Below are positions 63,536-64,000 of a stretch of 64,000 bases of DNA, piece after piece. This DNA is from Halopseudomonas phragmitis (GTDB lineage: Bacteria > Pseudomonadota > Gammaproteobacteria > Pseudomonadales > Pseudomonadaceae). Within the stretch, counting starts at the first letter, position 1. Every line of letters starts with the position of its first letter. The stretch spans positions 2,627,501-2,691,500 of the forward strand of contig NZ_CP020100.1 in the NCBI RefSeq assembly GCF_002056295.1, written 5' to 3'. The notes below the pieces were generated by a model that saw only the letters and a program-made list of their open reading frames with translations, did not search any database and was not told the DNA's origin. Position numbers and translations under genes: made by a program.

Positions 63536-64000
63536 ATGCGATCGCTGACTCTTGAATTCAACCAGACCCGCAAGCCGGGCTGGCAAAGCTGGATGACACT
63601 GGGCGTTGGCGGGCTGGCCTGCCTGATCAGCCTGTCGTTCTACACCTGGCGCGATGAGCAGCCGGCGATGCTGCCGCGCGCGCCGTCCTCGACCAGTACC
63701 GAGCTGGTGCGCAGTCCGGCACAAATGCGCCTGCAAGCCCAGATGCTGAATGAAATGCGCCGGGTCTCGGCGCAGATGAACCGCCCCTGGGAGCGCCTGT
63801 TCGTGACCCTGGAAACTCTGCCGATGGAGGACATCGGCCTGCTCGGTCTGGCTACCGACGCGCGCAAGGGGCAACTGCGGATCCAGGCCGAAGCCCGTGA
63901 TCTGGAGGCTATGCTGGCCTTCCACCGGCGTCTGGAAGAGGGTGAGGCGCTTAGCGATGTCTACCTGCTCAACCACGAAGTGCTTGAGCGCAACCCCGGC
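63536..64000 (+). CDS. membrane-anchored T2SS platform protein, GspL-C/GspM or PilN-like, partial
   Basis: The visible 155 residues start MRSLTLEFNQTRKPGWQSW, with a membrane helix (about 20-39, MTLGVGGLACLISLSFYTW) and a periplasmic part with a coiled segment and a PilN/GspL-type end (LETLPMEDIGLLGLATDARKGQLRIQAEARDLEAMLAF). The frame is open at the window edge. It directly follows the GspL/PilM-like gene, so it probably continues the secretion platform operon. Confidence 0.6.
   Translation, partial: MRSLTLEFNQTRKPGWQSWMTLGVGGLACLISLSFYTWRDEQPAMLPRAPSSTSTELVRSPAQMRLQAQMLNEMRRVSAQMNRPWERLFVTLETLPMEDIGLLGLATDARKGQLRIQAEARDLEAMLAFHRRLEEGEALSDVYLLNHEVLERNPG

Overview
The window reads as Pseudomonas or a close relative such as Halopseudomonas. 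From about 14.8 kb onward it is a GC-rich chromosome whose gene order, tig-clpP-clpX-lon-hupB-ppiD-fabI-(yej-type ABC importer)-mltD-gloB-rnhA-dnaQ-nhaB-fimL-nudC-sohB-acuI, matches the PA1800 to PA1833 neighbourhood of P. aeruginosa as I remember it.

Region 1 (1 to about 14,670) is the late half of a P2/phiCTX-type prophage. Reading the minus strand from the divergent promoter near 10.87 kb leftward, the order is scaffold/protease O, capsid N, terminase M, head completion L, tail X, a papain-like gene, holin, endolysin, an unknown gene, Rz/Rz1, R, S, V, W, J, I, tail fibre H and the start of a fibre-assembly-like gene. On the plus strand lie terminase P and portal Q. A 20-bp near-palindrome sits at the O/P divergent promoter and again in front of V, where P2 has Ogr-activated late promoters. 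After Q comes about 0.9 kb without a gene, carrying twelve GGTWAY hexamers. Then comes a 25-nt copy of the 3' end of tRNA-Leu, read as the right attachment site. No integrase or replication gene lies between Q and this site.

Region 2 (14.8 to 24.5 kb) is protein quality control: trigger factor, ClpP, ClpX, Lon (with a candidate heat-shock promoter), HU, PpiD, then convergent FabI. Region 3 (24.5 to 38 kb) has a Yej-type oligopeptide ABC importer with two tandem substrate-binding proteins, MltD, GloB, a YafS-like methyltransferase, RNase HI, DnaQ, and NhaB, whose leader could fold into an elaborate RNA structure. Region 4 (38 to 47 kb) has a dienoyl-CoA isomerase-like crotonase, the pilus/cAMP regulator FimL, NudC, an SDR, a kinase-like protein and an SCP2 protein that probably act on acyl-CoA or lipid substrates, SohB and AcuI.

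Region 5 (47 kb to the end) is the most unusual part. Type II secretion genes (gspG, gspF on the minus strand; gspE and two inner-membrane-platform-like genes on the plus strand) flank a cluster built around a 1,933-residue multicopper oxidase of the manganese-oxidase (MnxG) kind. Around it are a lytic transglycosylase, a beta-propeller protein, two SCO/SenC copper chaperones, a cytochrome c fused to a periplasmic-binding domain, and a stand-alone response receiver. Three sigma-54-type promoter sequences precede the transglycosylase, the oxidase and the receiver. The simplest reading is a sigma-54-controlled unit that makes, metallates and secretes a giant copper oxidase. The last gene runs off the window.
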